Positions 54,457-63,198 of a stretch of DNA of 64,000 bases are shown here, piece after piece. The notes below the pieces were generated by a model, which searched no databases, was not told the DNA's origin, and saw only the letters and a list, made by a program, of their open reading frames with translations. Position numbers and translations under genes: made by a program. Origin of the DNA: Rhodospirillales bacterium (lineage in GTDB: Bacteria > Pseudomonadota > Alphaproteobacteria > ATCC43930 > CGMCC-115725); NCBI GenBank assembly GCA_028288725.1, contig JAQGIC010000037.1, positions 1-64,000 of the forward strand. The letters are read 5' to 3'. Each line of letters opens with the position of its first letter. Positions within the stretch are counted from its first letter, which is position 1.

Positions 54457-55834
54457 GGCCGTCCAGCCCGGACAAAGCCGACAAGAAGGCCGCCTCGTTG
54501 ACGAGGCACCTGAAATCCAGCGTCAGGCCGCCATCCTCGATCCGGCCGATCACCGGCCAATCCAAGGCGCGCAGGGCCGCCGCCAGCGCGTCGAGCACCC
54601 GACCGCCGGCGAGCGGTCGGATGACGAGCCCGGCGCTGGCGATCGTTTCGAGCGGCAGCGCGCCGGACCCGATCTGGCTGCGGCAGGCGCACGGCTGGAC
54701 GGTGAAGGCCGGGCCGACCGCCCGCGCCACGGCCGGCAGCAGCCGGCGCGCCTGGGCCTCGATCTCGGCCGGGGGACGGGCCAATAGCCGCAACGTCGGC
54801 AGGCGTTCAGCCAGACGATCGGGGTCCCGATAGAGCTTCAGTGTGGCTTCGATCGCCGCCAGGCGGATCTTGTCGATCCGGAGGGCACGTTTCATCGGGT
54901 TCCGATTGATGGCGGCGATCAATGCCCGCTTGCCGACGATGAAGCCGGCTTGCGGCCCGCCCAGCAGCTTGTCGCCGGAGAACGTCACGAGCCCGGCCCC
55001 CTCGGCGACCGCCTCGCGCACGGTCGGCTCCCTTTGCAGCCCGAAGCGCGAAAGATCCACCAGGGTACCGGAACCCAGGTCGTTCATCAGCGGGACATTC
55101 GCCGCGTCGGCAACGACGGCCAGTTCCGCGGCACCGACCTCCGCCGTGAAGCCCTGGATCCGGTAGTTGGAGGTATGGACCTTGAGAATCATCCCGGTCT
55201 GCGAACCGAGTGCCGCACGATAGTCCTTGAGATGAGTCCGGTTGGTCGTACCGACTTCGACCAACCGAGCGCCGGCTTGCTGCATGATGTCGGGCATGCG
55301 GAAGGCGCCGCCGATCTCGATCAGCTCGCCGCGCGAGACGATGGCGTCGCGGCCATCCGCCAGCGTGTTGACGGCGAGCAGCACGGCCGCGGCATTGTTG
55401 TTGACCACCGTCGCGTCCTCGGCTCCCGTGAGCGCACAGAGGAGCGCGCGCACATGATCGTCCCGCTCGCCGCGCTTGCCTGCGGAGAGATCGAACTCGA
55501 GCGCCACCGGATCGCGCATGGCCGCCACCGCCGCCTCTATCGCCGCGTCGGCCAGCAACGCGCGGCCGAGATTGGTGTGCAGCACCGTCCCCGTGAGGTT
55601 GAACAGCGGCCGCAAATCGGAACGGTCCTCCGTCTCCAGCAGGGCCGTCGCCTGGAGCGCCAGATCGTCGATATGGGGAACTCCGGCGACACCGGCCTGT
55701 AGCGCCGTGCGAGCGTCATCGAGCACCGCGCGGATCGCATCCGTGGCTGCGCTGCGGCCGAACCGCTGCATCAGCTCCACCGCGGCGCCGGTGTTCAGAA
55801 CGACACTGACCGATGGCAGATCGCGCAGGCCCAC
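54443..55834 (-). CDS. selA: L-seryl-tRNA(Sec) selenium transferase
   Basis: 463 residues from a GTG at 55834. PLP enzyme; the cofactor Lys lies in LVTFSGDKLLGGPQAGFIVG. Other family landmarks are NLTGTVLHTNLGRALLAD, VNNNAAAVLLAVNTLA and VEVGTTNRTHLKDYRAAL. It converts Ser-tRNA-Sec to Sec-tRNA-Sec using selenophosphate from SelD. First gene of the selA-Sel1-selB-(selC)-51608 unit, which converges on the fdn/selD operon. Confidence 0.96.
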   Translation of the reverse strand: MGLRDLPSVSVVLNTGAAVELMQRFGRSAATDAIRAVLDDARTALQAGVAGVPHIDDLALQATALLETEDRSDLRPLFNLTGTVLHTNLGRALLADAAIEAAVAAMRDPVALEFDLSAGKRGERDDHVRALLCALTGAEDATVVNNNAAAVLLAVNTLADGRDAIVSRGELIEIGGAFRMPDIMQQAGARLVEVGTTNRTHLKDYRAALGSQTGMILKVHTSNYRIQGFTAEVGAAELAVVADAANVPLMNDLGSGTLVDLSRFGLQREPTVREAVAEGAGLVTFSGDKLLGGPQAGFIVGKRALIAAINRNPMKRALRIDKIRLAAIEATLKLYRDPDRLAERLPTLRLLARPPAEIEAQARRLLPAVARAVGPAFTVQPCACRSQIGSGALPLETIASAGLVIRPLAGGRVLDALAAALRALDWPVIGRIEDGGLTLDFRCLVNEAAFLSALSGLDGHALA

Positions 55835-56022
55835 AGGCTTCTAACCTTTCTAGAGGGGCAGATCGCCAAATCAGCCTGGGTGGGGGTGCCGAAATCCGGT
55901 TCGGCACCGTGTTCGGCTTCCAGCCGAGAACGCCAAGCTGCCTCGTGATTTTGGACTGGAACGGCTATCCTGGTCAACGACCGGCGGCGCCTTGTCGGCC
56001 TCGCCATGGGCGAGGAAGCCGT

Positions 56023-56055
56023 GAAGCGGCCGGGGCGTGCGTCCCCGGCCGCTTC
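56023..56055. terminator. Strong hairpin after the oxalate decarboxylase-like gene
   Basis: Perfect 13-bp stem GAAGCGGCCGGGG / CCCCGGCCGCTTC with a 7-nt loop, 14 nt beyond the stop of the minus-strand bicupin gene. No T-run follows on either strand, so it is a stabiliser or Rho-assisted terminator rather than a textbook intrinsic terminator. Confidence 0.65.
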
Positions 56056-56068
56056 GACGACGCTCGAG

Positions 56069-57316
56069 CTACGCCGGCATCACGCCCGGGGCGTTCTTCG
56101 GAATTTGCGCGATGGCTGCAGGGTCGATGTTCAGCGTCGCGGCGATCATGTCCGGCGGCGTATGGGCCAGCCAATCGGACAGCGAGACCTCCTCGTACCG
56201 GTCGGTCTTGAAGATCTCCATGAAGACGAGATCGGTCGTGCCCGTGTTCTCGACGTAATGGCCGAGATTCTTCAGCACGTAGCCGATGTCGCCCGGGCGG
56301 AAATCGGCGGTGACGGCGGCCGGCCCGGTGTTGAATACCGTCATCCGCCCCTCGCCCTTGATGTAGTACTGCCATTCGTCGGCGTTCGGGTGCCAATGCA
56401 GCTCTCGCATGGCGCCGGGTTTCACCGTGACCAAGGCGGCGGCGATGGTCGTGGACACACGGAAGTTCGTGCTATCGGCGATTTGGATCTGACCGCTCTT
56501 CGTCGCCTTGTTCGGCTTCATCTCCGACAAGCGGAAGACGAAAGGATAGGGCGCAGCGCCGTTCGCCGACATGACTGCCTTCTGGTCGGCGGCGAGCGGC
56601 CCGGGCACCTTGCCCTGGAAGATCCACCTTTGTTGCAGGGGGATGTTTTTGAACACGTCGGCAGGCATGCCGAAATTCTTCGCCAGTACGTCCGGCGGCG
56701 TATGAGCGAGCCAATCGCTGAGCATCAACGTATTATATTCGCCCGCGGCACCTCGATCGAAGGCGAGCACGAATTCGCCACCGTCGGGCCCCAGTCCCTG
56801 GAGCGAATGAGGTGCGCCGCCGGGAAAGTACCAGAGGTCGCCTTCCTTCACGTCCTCGACATAGGGATGCCCCTGGTTGTCGAGCACGGTGACCCGGATA
56901 TTCCCATAGGTCATCACGGCCCACTCGGCCTGCTGGTGCCAATGAAGTTCGCGGATGCCGCCGGCATCGAGCCGCATGTTCACGCCGGCGATCGTGGTGG
57001 AGATCGGGAACGCCTCCGCATTGACCTGGCGCGCCCAGCCGCCGCCTTGAACGCGCTTCGGCGCGATGTTGAAGGAAGACCAGAACAGCGGCATGCCCCC
57101 GACGTCGGTCGGCGGAGGATTCACGAAGGAGGGCAGATTTCCGGCCAGCGCGGGGTTCTGCGGACCCGGGTCCAGCAGAGCCTGGGGGCTCGAATTGATC
57201 GCACCTTGCGGAGGCAGATCAGGATTGCCGAATACGCCGGCAGCGTGGGCCGCCACCGACGTGAGACCGCCGACGGCACCGGCAGCCAGAATCGACCGGC
57301 GGGAGATATTAGTCAT
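56069..57316 (-). CDS. TAT-exported bicupin, oxalate decarboxylase family
   Basis: 415 residues from the ATG at 57316; a second ATG 15 nt upstream (57331) is possible. TAT signal NISRRSILAAGAVGGL. Two cupin domains, each with a Mn site: RELHWHQQAEWAVMTYG with PGGAPHSLQG, and RELHWHPNADEWQYYIKGEGRM with LKNLGHYVENTG. In the first domain the lid loop reads GAAGEYNTLMLSDWLAHTPP where OxdC has SENST, so the catalytic Glu is retained. Expected reaction: oxalate to formate plus CO2, in the periplasm. It stands upstream of the propeller/SOD genes but is separated by a promoter-like AT-rich gap. Confidence 0.87.
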   Translation of the reverse strand: MTNISRRSILAAGAVGGLTSVAAHAAGVFGNPDLPPQGAINSSPQALLDPGPQNPALAGNLPSFVNPPPTDVGGMPLFWSSFNIAPKRVQGGGWARQVNAEAFPISTTIAGVNMRLDAGGIRELHWHQQAEWAVMTYGNIRVTVLDNQGHPYVEDVKEGDLWYFPGGAPHSLQGLGPDGGEFVLAFDRGAAGEYNTLMLSDWLAHTPPDVLAKNFGMPADVFKNIPLQQRWIFQGKVPGPLAADQKAVMSANGAAPYPFVFRLSEMKPNKATKSGQIQIADSTNFRVSTTIAAALVTVKPGAMRELHWHPNADEWQYYIKGEGRMTVFNTGPAAVTADFRPGDIGYVLKNLGHYVENTGTTDLVFMEIFKTDRYEEVSLSDWLAHTPPDMIAATLNIDPAAIAQIPKNAPGVMPA

Positions 57317-57480
57317 GGCCTGGCCCTTCATTTTATGCGGCGACGTCTCGATTTAGTCGCCGCCAACGAGTTCTGCTTATTATCGAACACACCCAAAGCT
57401 TATGTTGTGTCTTCAGTATCCAGGCCAATTAAAATAAATTTCATTGCGACCGGTATTCCGCGTGGTGGGCCGATCAGTCA

Positions 57481-58482
57481 TCATAGGACCGGGCGAAAGA
57501 CCAGGATCGAGGCGTCCCGCGCAAGCAGCGAAGCTCGGCGGGCCACGTAGAGACGATCCCACTCGGGCACATAGAGTGACGTGCGGGCCCCAGATGCGGT
57601 CGACACGGAACCGAGCGGATGGAAGCCGTCGGCTTCCTTGCCGAACACCGCCACTTCGCCGCTCCCGCAGCTGACATAAATCCGCGCGATCCTTTTGTCG
57701 AAGAACAGGTCGTCCGCGTCGCCGCAGGTCGGCATCGACGCGACCTGCTTGCCGCTGGCCGTGCCGATCAGGACGAGCTTCGCCGGGCTGCGGAGCACCG
57801 TGGCGAACAGGTTCTCGCCGCTCAGTGCCGCCGGAAAGTTCGCCGATCCGCCCGGCTTCCAGGCCGCCGTCTGCCGCCGGGCGTCCAGGTCGATCACCGC
57901 AATCTGATTGGCGTCCGGCACATTCACGTAGGCCAGCCCGGAGGGCGCAATCTGGAAGCCCTCGGGATGGTCGGCCAGCTTGATGCCGGCGACCTTGGCG
58001 GCGGTCGCCGGGTCGATCACCGCGAGCCCACCGCTGCCATAGCCGACCACGACCGAGCCGTCCCGCGGGTCGATCCGGATGTTGTCCGCGTCGTCGCCCA
58101 ACGGGATCGTCGCCACGGCTGCGAAGTCCGCACCCGTGAACACGTGGACGGTGCCGTCGGCGGCGCTGGCGACGAACAGGCGATCCTGCTTCTCGGCATA
58201 GGCGACGCCCTGCGGTTCCTTGACGCCGGCGATCCGATGGACGACGCGGCCGTTCGCCAGTTCGATGACGTCGACGGTGTCGTTGCCCAGTTCGGCGACG
58301 AACAGGCGCTTGCGCTTCAGGTCCACGGCCATGTGGTCGATCCGGCCCCCGACGTCAGCGAGCGGGATGGTCGCCTCCAGGACGAGCGGCGGTTCGGCGG
58401 CGGCCGAACGGGCCGTCCAGGGTGGGGCCGCGCCGACCAGCAGGAAGCCGACCAGCGCGACGCCCGGAATCCGGCGTTTCAT
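57481..58482 (-). CDS. Exported YVTN/YncE-type beta-propeller protein
   Basis: 333 residues from the ATG at 58482, which overlaps the SOD stop as ATGA; the longer track start is not needed. Signal peptide RIPGVALVGFLLVGAAPPWTARSAAA. Repeating blades: KRLFVAELGNDTVDVIEL, DRLFVASAADGTVHVF and GLAYVNVPDANQIAVIDLD. Seven-bladed NHL/YVTN propellers in the periplasm usually bind ligands or partner proteins. Co-translated with the SOD gene. Confidence 0.85.
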   Translation of the reverse strand: MKRRIPGVALVGFLLVGAAPPWTARSAAAEPPLVLEATIPLADVGGRIDHMAVDLKRKRLFVAELGNDTVDVIELANGRVVHRIAGVKEPQGVAYAEKQDRLFVASAADGTVHVFTGADFAAVATIPLGDDADNIRIDPRDGSVVVGYGSGGLAVIDPATAAKVAGIKLADHPEGFQIAPSGLAYVNVPDANQIAVIDLDARRQTAAWKPGGSANFPAALSGENLFATVLRSPAKLVLIGTASGKQVASMPTCGDADDLFFDKRIARIYVSCGSGEVAVFGKEADGFHPLGSVSTASGARTSLYVPEWDRLYVARRASLLARDASILVFRPVL

Positions 58483-59207
58483 TTCTCGCCGCTGTAGCGG
58501 GTGTAGAGCGATGCGGCGCTGTCCCATCGGATGTTCTGCATGAATGCGTCGACGTAGGCGGCGGCCTTGGCACCGTAGTCCATGTGGTAGGCATGCTCGT
58601 ACATGTCGAGCACCAGCACGGGGCGGCCGCCCGCGAGCGTCGTCGTGTGGTCGGCCGCCCAGCAGTTCACCAGGCGCTTGTCGCGGGGCAAGTAGGACAG
58701 GATCACCCAGCCGGACCCGCCGCCCTCGGCCTTGCCCATCGCCGTGAACTCGGCGCGCCAGCGATCGACGCTGCCGAAGTCCCGCTTGATAGCCTCCTCG
58801 ATCATGCCGCCGGGCTGGCCGTCGCCGCCGATGCCGTCGAAGAACTGCTCGTGCAGGATCATCGAATTGGCGGCGATCAGTTCCTCGCGCTTCAGGCCGT
58901 TGATGACGAAGTTCGGCGCCTTCGCCCAGTCCAGGCTGGCGAGTTCGGCGTCGATCGCGTTCAACCGCTTCACGGCACCGACATAGTTGTTCTCGTAGTG
59001 GCTGGTCAGGATCTTCTCCGACATGCCCTTGATACGGCTCGGATCGAAGGGCAGCGGCTTGATTTCGTAGGACATGGCGGGCTTTCCTGGCTCGGGTGCG
59101 GTTTGGGCGCTGGCGGTGCCGGCGACGAGGCCTGCGGGGATCGTCAGGCTTGCGGCGGTGAGACTGGCGATCTCGATGAACTGGCGGCGATCGATATCAG
59201 CGGGCAT
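58479..59207 (-). CDS. Exported Fe/Mn superoxide dismutase
   Basis: 242 residues from the ATG at 59207. TAT-like signal DRRQFIEIASLTAASLTIPAG precedes a full SodB-type domain. Metal ligands: His in SHYENNY, His in MILHEQFF, and Asp/His in VLDMYEHAYHMDYG. The exported location is uncommon for this family and would protect periplasmic metalloenzymes. It overlaps the upstream rhodanese-like gene by 11 nt and the downstream propeller gene by 4 nt. Confidence 0.9.
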   Translation of the reverse strand: MPADIDRRQFIEIASLTAASLTIPAGLVAGTASAQTAPEPGKPAMSYEIKPLPFDPSRIKGMSEKILTSHYENNYVGAVKRLNAIDAELASLDWAKAPNFVINGLKREELIAANSMILHEQFFDGIGGDGQPGGMIEEAIKRDFGSVDRWRAEFTAMGKAEGGGSGWVILSYLPRDKRLVNCWAADHTTTLAGGRPVLVLDMYEHAYHMDYGAKAAAYVDAFMQNIRWDSAASLYTRYSGEK

Positions 59208-59559
59208 GGGCGGCCCCCTCGATCGCAAGCCGGTCGATCAGCTGCATGACCCGGCCGGTGATGACGGACCAGGCGATCTTGAAATCGTCGCTTACCGCCG
59301 GGCACTCGTCCCAGCGCTCGATCGGTCGGCCGTCGATCCCGTAGTCATCGAGATCGCGGCTAAACGATACGATCTGGTCGGCACTGGCCCGGCCGATTTC
59401 CAGGTCGGCAGCCCAGTCCTCGACTTGGTCGGGATTCCTCCGGACGCTATGGGGGAGCACCAGGTCGGACGCCGTTTGGCGCCGGACATCGATGATGAGC
59501 GGTGGGGGACAGTCGCCGGGCGACTGATCGAGACTGATTGCGGAGATCGACACGTCCAT
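59197..59559 (-). CDS. Degenerate rhodanese-like protein without active-site Cys
   Basis: 120 residues from the ATG at 59559 behind GGGAGGAGCT; the track start is a GTG 12 nt earlier. The N-terminal half PPLIIDVRRQTASDLVLPHSVRRNPDQVEDWAADL matches rhodanese domains of chromate-resistance-type proteins, but the following active-site loop with Cys is absent. The rest reads SFSRDLDDYGIDGRPIERWDECP and ends in a helical tail. Co-transcribed with the SOD gene. Possibly a binding domain. Confidence 0.65.
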   Translation of the reverse strand: MDVSISAISLDQSPGDCPPPLIIDVRRQTASDLVLPHSVRRNPDQVEDWAADLEIGRASADQIVSFSRDLDDYGIDGRPIERWDECPAVSDDFKIAWSVITGRVMQLIDRLAIEGAAHAR

Positions 59560-59729
59560 AGCTCCTCCCACGCCGAAACGGCGGGATGAAGCAGAGCTTG
59601 GACGGAGATCGTCTAATGGGGAGTCTGCGTCCCCGTGCCGCGCAAACTACTAGACCTCGTCAGCGCCTGACAAGTCCCTTCGCGGCATCTTCCGCGCCGT
59701 GCGACAAAGCCGCCCGCCACAGTGAAAAT

Positions 59730-60770
59730 TCACAAACGAGCCGATACGAGACGCGCGATCGCCGCCGGCGCCTGGTCCGGGATGGCGAAGACCGAGCTGA
59801 CGTTGATCTCGCATAGCACATACGTGTCTTCGCCCGACGCGGTGCGCGGTCCATAAAGAAAATCGGCATCCCAGATGATCGGCAACGATGGCGCATCGAT
59901 GCCGAGGACCGCCATCATCTGCGGCGTCCACTCGGTCTCCATTTTGATCCTGAGCGCCTGGAACCGCTCGGTCGAGGCGGGGTGCATGATCCGCGGTCCC
60001 GGTTGCGCCGCATCGGAAGCGGGCCCCTCGGGCGGCGGCGGGATCAGGGCCTTGATGAACTGATGGCCGAAGCCCACGACCTTGTCGGCGCCCATGTAGC
60101 AGCGGATCATGCCGTCGGCCAGGCGCGGCTGGAACGGCTGATCCACAATGCAGCCGTCGGCCGTGAAATACGCCTCGCAGCGCGCCATGAAATCCGCCAG
60201 CGCGAGGTCTTCCGGCACGCTGCCGCGCTGCGCATGCAGCACCCGGACCGCCGCCCTTCCGCCGGGCAGCGGTTCGATCTGTTCGACCTTCCACACCCCC
60301 TGGCCGGCGTTGCCGCGGTTCTGCTTCAGCACCCGCGGGCCGTCCGTTCGCAGCCGCTCCGGAAAAGTCTCGCGGAACTCCGGAGCGGAGCGATAGAGGT
60401 GAGTATCGGTTCCCCACCTGAGATGCTTCGTGCGGTGCAGGACCTCTTTCACGCCCATCTTGAGGATCACGTCGGGATGGGCGCTCACCCACGGCCCGCG
60501 AGCCGCGATGTCGCGCAGCAGCGGGTCGAGCGCGACGCGGGTCTTCCCGTCGTGCAGCGGATCGACCCAGACCAGCACGCCGTCTACCGTCAGGAGCTGA
60601 TCGCGGACCTCGCCCGCGAAAGCCTCATCGTAAACCGCAGGCTCGGCGTGAATGCCGATCGCGGCGAGTTCTTCGAACACGCGATAGAAGCGATTGTTCT
60701 GGGGCGTCGCCGTGTCCCGCGCCTCGCGGCCACCGCGCCAGACCACCGCTACTTTCGCCCGTCTTGTCAT
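59730..60770 (-). CDS. ATP-grasp-like protein (Cj0069 type)
   Basis: 346 residues. N-terminal Rossmann-like region (AKVAVVWRGGREARD), a central VLKQNRGNAGQGVWKVE resembling an ATP-grasp nucleotide loop, and C-terminal IIWDADFLYG and YVLCEINVSSVFAIPDQAP, where Asp/Glu/Asn could bind Mg. The sequence recalls the Cj0069 family of uncharacterised ATP-grasp-fold proteins. Probably a ligase; substrate unknown. It lies alone between the SOD unit and the DUF1289/DmeF genes. Confidence 0.75.
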   Translation of the reverse strand: MTRRAKVAVVWRGGREARDTATPQNNRFYRVFEELAAIGIHAEPAVYDEAFAGEVRDQLLTVDGVLVWVDPLHDGKTRVALDPLLRDIAARGPWVSAHPDVILKMGVKEVLHRTKHLRWGTDTHLYRSAPEFRETFPERLRTDGPRVLKQNRGNAGQGVWKVEQIEPLPGGRAAVRVLHAQRGSVPEDLALADFMARCEAYFTADGCIVDQPFQPRLADGMIRCYMGADKVVGFGHQFIKALIPPPPEGPASDAAQPGPRIMHPASTERFQALRIKMETEWTPQMMAVLGIDAPSLPIIWDADFLYGPRTASGEDTYVLCEINVSSVFAIPDQAPAAIARLVSARL

Positions 60771-60836
60771 CGTTTCTACCTTCCATTGGGAAGTCGGGGA
60801 CCGTAGGGGGCCGCCGTCTCGCTAGCTAGACCACCA

Positions 60837-61040
60837 TCATACATCGACGATAGCTTCCGGCGGCACCGGGGTCGAAAGCTTGCCATTGCGCCGTTTGCGT
60901 TCGGCAAGAATTTGCCGCCGGCGATGGTCGGTCATCTTCGCCCAACCGCGGATCTCCGCGGCGGTCCGGAGGCAGGCGACGCACCAGCCGGTCTTGCGAT
61001 CCATCCGGCAGATGTCCACGCAGGGCGACGGTACCGCCAT
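60837..61040 (-). CDS. DUF1289 small Cys-rich protein
   Basis: 67 residues from the ATG at 61040, which overlaps the dmeF stop as TGATG. Pattern SPCVDICRMDRKTGWCVACLRTAAEIRGW matches DUF1289, with four Cys that may bind an Fe-S cluster or Zn. Common in proteobacteria; function not established. Co-translated with dmeF. Confidence 0.88.
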   Translation of the reverse strand: MAVPSPCVDICRMDRKTGWCVACLRTAAEIRGWAKMTDHRRRQILAERKRRNGKLSTPVPPEAIVDV

Positions 61041-62323
61041 CAAGTTGCTGCCGACTGGATTTCGATCGTGACATGCGACAACGAGCCGAACCGCCGCAGG
61101 CGCGCCTGGTAGAACTCCAATCCCCGCGGCTTCGCCGTCGATACCGAGACGATCGCGCCCAGGTGCCCCGGGCCCAGGCGCCAGAGATGCAGGTCGGTCA
61201 ACCGGTCGCCGTCCGCCTCGATTTCCGATCGGATCTTCGCGGCAAGGGCCCGGTCCGGCGTCTTGTCGAGCAGGATGGCGCCCGTGTCGCGAACGAGGCC
61301 GTAGGACCAGTTGGCGATGACCAGCATGCCGACGATGCCCATGACCGGATCCATGAAGCTCCAGCCGAGGAACTTGGCCGCGAGCAGTCCCAGGATCGCC
61401 AGCACGGAAACGGCTGCGTCGGCGAGGACATGAATGAAGGCGGCCCGCATGTTGTTGTCGCGATGGGAGGCGCCGTGCCCGCCGTGCTCGTGTTCCTCGA
61501 ACGCGACCTCATGGGAGTGCGAGTGACCGCTGTGCGATAGACCGAGCCGCACGGTGAAGGCATGGGGCTCCGGAATCTCCTCGACCGACTCCAGGTAGTC
61601 GCCCCGGTTGACGAAGCTGAAGCTCTGCCGCGCGCCGTCCGGACGGATCGTGTCGAGCCTCAGGGACTGGCCGCCGGGCACCGGCATCGGGCCCCGGCTG
61701 CCCTCGAAGCGAACGCGGAAGCGCGGCGGCACACCGTCCTCGAACACCTCCAGCAGCAGGAAGCCATGGCCGGTGTCGATGCGGCGAACTTCATCTGCAT
61801 GATGGTCGTCGTGGGCAGCATGGCCATGACCATGGCCGTGTCCGTGCGAATGGCCATGGTCGCCGCCGCTCAACAGCCAGGCGCTGGCGACGTTGACCAG
61901 CAGACCGAGGAACGCGATCGGGATCGCCACGTCGAAGTCGATCGCGATGGGGCTGAACAGGCGGGAAATCGCCTCGTAGCCGATCAGCAGCGCGATCATC
62001 GCCAGGATGATCGCGCTGGAGAAGCCCGCGAGGTCGCCCAGCTTTCCCGTCCCGAACGCGAAGGACGGGTCGTTCGCATGTTTGCGGGCATAGGTGTAGG
62101 CGGCGGCCGCAATCAGCAGGGCGGCTGCGTGGGTCGACATGTGCAGTCCGTCTGCCACCAGGGCCAGCGAGCCGTATAAGCTGCCGCCGACGATCTCCAG
62201 CACCATCATCGCGCCGCAGAGCGCGATCACGGCCCAGGTCTTCCGCTCGTTCTTGTCGTGTCCGGCGCCGAGGAACACATGGCTGTGGGCCCCGGTGGGC
62301 TCCGCAATCTGGTTTGCCATCAT
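61040..62323 (-). CDS. dmeF: Cation diffusion facilitator DmeF (Co/Ni efflux)
   Basis: 427 residues from the ATG at 62323 behind GAGGAGTGCCGG. Six TM helices with metal-site motifs LVADGLHMSTHAAAL (TM2) and FIHVLADAAVSVLAI (TM5), a long His-rich cytoplasmic loop (HGHSHGHGHGHGHAAHDDHH) and a second His cluster (GHSHSHEVAFEEHEHGGH), then a C-terminal domain. Long His-rich CDF proteins of this form export Co2+ and Ni2+. Ten nt downstream of the dmeR gene. Confidence 0.92.
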   Translation of the reverse strand: MMANQIAEPTGAHSHVFLGAGHDKNERKTWAVIALCGAMMVLEIVGGSLYGSLALVADGLHMSTHAAALLIAAAAYTYARKHANDPSFAFGTGKLGDLAGFSSAIILAMIALLIGYEAISRLFSPIAIDFDVAIPIAFLGLLVNVASAWLLSGGDHGHSHGHGHGHGHAAHDDHHADEVRRIDTGHGFLLLEVFEDGVPPRFRVRFEGSRGPMPVPGGQSLRLDTIRPDGARQSFSFVNRGDYLESVEEIPEPHAFTVRLGLSHSGHSHSHEVAFEEHEHGGHGASHRDNNMRAAFIHVLADAAVSVLAILGLLAAKFLGWSFMDPVMGIVGMLVIANWSYGLVRDTGAILLDKTPDRALAAKIRSEIEADGDRLTDLHLWRLGPGHLGAIVSVSTAKPRGLEFYQARLRRFGSLSHVTIEIQSAAT

Positions 62324-62333
62324 CCGGCACTCC

Positions 62334-62612
62334 TCACTTGAAATAGCTGTGAACGACTTCGACCAACTGTTCGACGGCATCCTCCTTGAGGGCGCCAGGG
62401 TCCTTCTCGCGATCAACCAGATGCGTGCGGACGTGATCCTCGACCACTTCGGCCAGCAGGCCGTTCATGGCGCCGCGGCAACCCGCGATCAGATGCATGA
62501 CCTTCTCGCATCCGGCTTCGTCATCGAGCGCGCGTTCGATCGCCTCGACCTGGCCCCGGATGCGGCGGACGCGGTTCAGCAGCTTCTGTTTCTCGCGGAC
62601 GGTATGGCTCAT
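62334..62612 (-). CDS. dmeR: DmeR, RcnR/FrmR-family Co/Ni-sensing repressor
   Basis: 92 residues, all-helical CsoR/RcnR/FrmR fold. The RcnR metal-ligand set is complete: H3, C35, H60 and H64 (MSH, GCEKV, EDHVRTH). In the apo form it should repress dmeR-dmeF by binding the G-tract operator that lies 12 bp upstream of its own ATG. Confidence 0.93.
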   Translation of the reverse strand: MSHTVREKQKLLNRVRRIRGQVEAIERALDDEAGCEKVMHLIAGCRGAMNGLLAEVVEDHVRTHLVDREKDPGALKEDAVEQLVEVVHSYFK

Positions 62613-62624
62613 GATGCCTCCTAA

Positions 62625-62640
62625 GGATAGGGGGGTATCC
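62625..62640. promoter_or_regulatory. DmeR operator (G-tract inverted repeat)
   Basis: GGATA-GGGGGG-TATCC: a six-G core flanked by inverted AT-containing arms, the form recognised by RcnR/DmeR-type proteins. It lies between the dmeR ribosome site and its promoter, and could also control the divergent DUF305 gene about 120 bp away. Confidence 0.85.
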
Positions 62641-62759
62641 TATTTTCGCTGCAACAGAGTCAAGTCGTTTGGTTTCCATCTTGGAGAAGCCCGCAATGGC
62701 TTGACCTTCCCATCATGGGATGGTGGAGGCTGCGGATCCTTCGAGCAACCGAGGTCATC

Positions 62760-63188
62760 ATGCCCGTCAAAACTCTGTCCCGCGCCGCGTTCGGCGGCAT
62801 TCTCTCGCTCCTCGTCGCGGCCATCGGCGTTCCGGCTTTAGCGCAGCAATCCGGGCAGCCGATGCCCGGCATGAAGGGCAATATGCCCGGCATGGACATG
62901 CCGTCCTCGTCGGACGGCAACGGCTCCACGACGGCATTCAAGGCGGCGAACGATAAGATGATGAAGGGCATGGGCGTGCCCCTGACCGGTCAGACGGACA
63001 AGGACTTCGTCGCCGGCATGATCCCGCATCACCAGGGTGCCGTCGACATGGCCCAGGTCGAACTCAAGTACGGCAAGGACCCGCAGATGAAGACGCTGGC
63101 GAAGGACATCATCGCCGCCCAGAAGAAGGAGATCGCCTTCATGCAGGAGTGGCAGAAGAAGCAGGGCGTCGAGCCGACGAAGCAATAG
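62760..63188 (+). CDS. Exported DUF305 protein
   Basis: 142 residues from the ATG at 62760, behind GAGG with a 5-nt gap. Signal peptide (GGILSLLVAAIGVPALA), a Met/Gly-rich linker (MPGMKGNMPGMDMP) and the DUF305 core with MIPHHQGAVDMAQVEL. DUF305 proteins are ferritin-like four-helix proteins often found in copper or metal-resistance clusters; the Met-rich linker could bind Cu(I). Divergent from dmeR. Confidence 0.87.
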   Translation: MPVKTLSRAAFGGILSLLVAAIGVPALAQQSGQPMPGMKGNMPGMDMPSSSDGNGSTTAFKAANDKMMKGMGVPLTGQTDKDFVAGMIPHHQGAVDMAQVELKYGKDPQMKTLAKDIIAAQKKEIAFMQEWQKKQGVEPTKQ

Positions 63189-63198
63189 ACGCCGCGCG

